Positions 6,292 through 8,085 of a stretch of 8,085 bases of DNA are shown here, one piece after another. Within the stretch, counting starts at the first letter, position 1. Each line of letters begins with the position of its first letter. Where the stretch lies: assembly GCA_020426065.1 (NCBI GenBank), contig JAGQQT010000165.1:1-8085 (forward strand). Direction: 5' to 3'. Below the pieces are notes generated by a model, which worked only from the letters and a program-made list of their open reading frames with translations, had not been told where the DNA came from and did not search any database. The stretch comes from Planctomycetaceae bacterium (GTDB lineage: Bacteria > Planctomycetota > Planctomycetia > Planctomycetales > Planctomycetaceae). A program made the translations under genes and the position numbers.

Positions 6292-7056
6292 TCATGCATT
6301 GTCAGCTGGTCGCAGCATCGACAACATTCCCTGTGCTGCATGAGCAAGCATCAGGAGGTCAACACTAGATGCGATCAGCGAGTAACCTCGATCGAGGTAA
6401 GGTTTGAGAGATTCGGCAGTGACACCAAAAATTCCCAGTGGCATCTGGGCCGCATTGCAGACGCTGGTCACATGATTGATCGCGTCCACAACAGATGGAT
6501 GAGTGATTTCGCCCATCCGACCCATGCTGGCGGACAGGTCATAGGGGCCAATAAAGATGGCATCGACTCCTTCAATGTTCACAATGGCTTCAATATTCTC
6601 AACTGCCTCTATGTGTTCGGCCTGGACGATCACTGCGACATGATCATTGGCCGAGCCAACATAATCCGATAGCCCCAGGCCATAAGTGGTTGCCCTGGAC
6701 AGGCCGACACCACGGTTCCCCTGGGGGGAGTAGCGGCAAAAACGAACCACGGATTCCACCTGCTCGACGGTGTTGGTCTGCGGTGCAATAATTCCAGTCA
6801 CACCGAGATCAAGTGTTTTCTTGATCGGAATCTCTTCAGGGGCAGGCACACGGACAATGCAGGGGACCCGATGATCGACTGCCCGTAACACAGGGAGCAG
6901 ATCCGTCGTTTCGAAAGGGCCATGCTCGGCATCGATAAACAGCCAGTCGAATCCACATTCCGCCAGAACTTCTGCTATCGCCGGGTCTGTCGAAGTAACG
7001 ATTGTTCCAATCAGAGTTTGCCGTTCACGAAGTTTTGTGCGAAATCCAGGATTCAT
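6292..7056 (-). CDS. HpcH/HpaI-family class II aldolase (2-oxo acid aldolase)
   Basis: This 254-residue cytoplasmic enzyme should cleave a 4-hydroxy-2-oxo acid to pyruvate (or an oxo-acid) plus an aldehyde, using a divalent metal. The residues known from E. coli HpcH are all present at nearly the same positions: His45 in FIDAEHGP, Arg69 in IVRVPA, Asp83 in TLDLGV, metal ligand Glu147 in VQAE and metal ligand Asp173 in IGPYDLSASMG. RYSPQGNRGVGLSRA (108-122) is the usual phosphate/carboxylate-binding region. Length matches the family (about 250-265). Substrate (hydroxy-oxoheptanedioate, deoxyglucarate, deoxyrhamnonate or other) cannot be told from sequence. The frame is open upstream to 7218, but that extension overlaps the DUF1501 gene and is not family-like, so ATG at 7056 is preferred. 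GGAG lies 14 bases upstream, rather far. It follows the DUF1501 gene by 100 bases and may share its transcript. Confidence 0.9.
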   Translation of the reverse strand: MNPGFRTKLRERQTLIGTIVTSTDPAIAEVLAECGFDWLFIDAEHGPFETTDLLPVLRAVDHRVPCIVRVPAPEEIPIKKTLDLGVTGIIAPQTNTVEQVESVVRFCRYSPQGNRGVGLSRATTYGLGLSDYVGSANDHVAVIVQAEHIEAVENIEAIVNIEGVDAIFIGPYDLSASMGRMGEITHPSVVDAINHVTSVCNAAQMPLGIFGVTAESLKPYLDRGYSLIASSVDLLMLAHAAQGMLSMLRPADNA

Positions 7057-7156
7057 TATCAGGTACCAAGCTCCGGTGTTACTTCTCTTGTCATTGATGG
7101 GCAGGTTGACCAGCGGTGGTCGCAGGTATCTTGGGGACTTGGTTTCACGAACACCA

Positions 7157-8085
7157 TTATGAGAACAGTGCATCGACGGGCTTGCCCTGATCGGTAATGG
7201 GAACCGGTCGTGAGCCATCGAAGAGTTCGTGAGCTGGATCCATGCCCAGAGCGGCGTAAATCGTAGCGTGAAAGTCAGGAATGGAAACGGGGTTTTCGAC
7301 GACTTCCTTACTCAATTCGTCGGTGACTCCATAAGCTCCCTGATGTTTCAACCCGCCTCCTGCCAGGAGCAGGCTGAAGCAAGTTCCCTGGTGACCGCGA
7401 CCGCCACGACCATCGTAACTGGCCGGACGGCCGAACTCCGTGCCGAGAGCGATGAGTGTTTTATCGAGCAGGCCCTGTTGTTCCAGATCTGTAATGAGTG
7501 CAGAGAGGGCAATGTCAAGTTCTTTGATCAGCAGATGCTGGTTCTGCTGGCCTTCGTTGTGAGTATCCCAACCTGTCCCGTTAATAAAATTGAGATTGTG
7601 CGAGACCTCGATAAAACGCACGCCTGCCTGGACAAGTCGCCGGGCCAGCAGACAGCGCTGGCCAAACTCGCCCCCGTAGGCATTCCGGAGGTCAGCAGGT
7701 TCATTCTTCAACTGGAAGTGACGCATGAAATTGGGGCCGGCCAGTCGCATCGCTTCGGATTGGGCATCGCGGTATTGCTCGATCACGGAGCCTTGGGGAA
7801 CTCTATTTGCCAATGGAGCCAGCAACTCGCTTCGTCGATCGACCCGTGCAGCAGTCACGTCATCTGGACGCGAGAATCCCGCAGGACCACTCTCTGTATC
7901 GACTAGATAGACATATCCTCCTTTTGCTCCCAGGAATCCTGGGCCGCGGCTGACATTCGGATAACCGATCAGCATGTAAGGGGGAACTTCAGGGTTTGCC
8001 GCCCCGCGAATGTGGCCAATAATTGATCCGATCGAAGGATAGGTGATGCTGCCGCTGATCAGTCGCCCGGTGTGCACGAAATTGG
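7157..8085 (-). CDS. DUF1501 protein, C-terminal part (start outside window)
   Basis: The frame is open to the right edge, giving 308 residues of a family usually 430-480 long; the N-terminal part, often with a twin-arginine signal, lies beyond. GTG at 8077 is an internal Val (reads NFVHTGRL), not a start. Family signatures follow in order: [17 protein letters not shown], a helical linker with [46 protein letters not shown], a [14 protein letters not shown] helix, [58 protein letters not shown] and [19 protein letters not shown]. The fold belongs to the alkaline-phosphatase/sulfatase superfamily, but the physiological substrate is unknown. Members are abundant in planctomycetes, often next to a DUF1549/DUF1553 gene; such a partner could lie to the right. 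The GRDHW motif of many members is GRGHQ here. Confidence 0.92.
   Translation of the reverse strand, partial: NFVHTGRLISGSITYPSIGSIIGHIRGAANPEVPPYMLIGYPNVSRGPGFLGAKGGYVYLVDTESGPAGFSRPDDVTAARVDRRSELLAPLANRVPQGSVIEQYRDAQSEAMRLAGPNFMRHFQLKNEPADLRNAYGGEFGQRCLLARRLVQAGVRFIEVSHNLNFINGTGWDTHNEGQQNQHLLIKELDIALSALITDLEQQGLLDKTLIALGTEFGRPASYDGRGGRGHQGTCFSLLLAGGGLKHQGAYGVTDELSKEVVENPVSIPDFHATIYAALGMDPAHELFDGSRPVPITDQGKPVDALFS

Noticed and set aside
7057..7218. 54-codon upstream extension of the aldolase frame
   Set aside because: It overlaps the DUF1501 coding end and does not look like the family N-terminus. ATG at 7056 aligns exactly with E. coli HpcH numbering of the catalytic residues.
7229..7906. 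225-codon plus-strand frame opposite DUF1501
   Set aside because: The minus strand here shows continuous DUF1501 signatures, and the plus translation has no recognisable motif.
8075..8077. GTG as a start of the DUF1501 gene
   Set aside because: The frame continues to the window edge, and the residues around it are mid-domain family sequence, so it is an internal Val.
1..8085. Defence system, CRISPR, toxin-antitoxin, transposon or prophage content
   Set aside because: No gene or repeat of these kinds was seen on either strand; the genes are consistent with ordinary planctomycete chromosomal content.

Overview
The window looks like chromosomal DNA of a planctomycete (class Planctomycetia, perhaps a Gimesia- or Planctomyces-like lineage). 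Three protein families typical of that phylum occur here: a PSCyt1/Big_2/DUF1549-type cytochrome-like protein, a DUF1501 protein and a TIGR03067-domain protein. A large secreted PDZ + alpha-toroid + HEAT-repeat protein, also of planctomycete type, sits among them. Base composition is about half GC by eye. I see no tRNA, rRNA, CRISPR array, insertion sequence or phage gene. Family names rest on motif recognition; no search was run.

Layout. Bases 1-759 (minus) hold the first 253 codons of a DUF1549-type protein that runs off the left edge. Bases 760-1295 are a divergent intergenic region with a stem-loop and a possible four-codon leader cistron. Bases 1296-3773 (plus) encode the 825-residue PDZ/toroid/HEAT protein, the only plus-strand gene. 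It converges on a minus-strand series across a 126-base gap that contains a 9-bp hairpin. Read from right to left, that series is: a DUF1501 protein (7157-8085, start outside the window), an HpcH/HpaI-type class II aldolase (6292-7056), a TIGR03067 protein and a four-helix membrane protein only 10 bases apart (5592-6056 and 5120-5581), and an alpha/beta-hydrolase lipoprotein (3900-4838).

How the genes relate. Five of the seven products carry, or by family should carry, export or membrane signals, so the region mainly serves the cell envelope or periplasm. The aldolase is the one clear cytoplasmic enzyme. Only the TIGR03067/membrane-protein pair looks like a tight operon: the Shine-Dalgarno of the second gene overlaps the stop codon of the first. 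DUF1501 and the aldolase are 100 bases apart and may be co-transcribed. Nothing in the sequence proves that the window is one pathway. The least explained items are the PDZ/toroid/HEAT protein and the TIGR03067/membrane pair.
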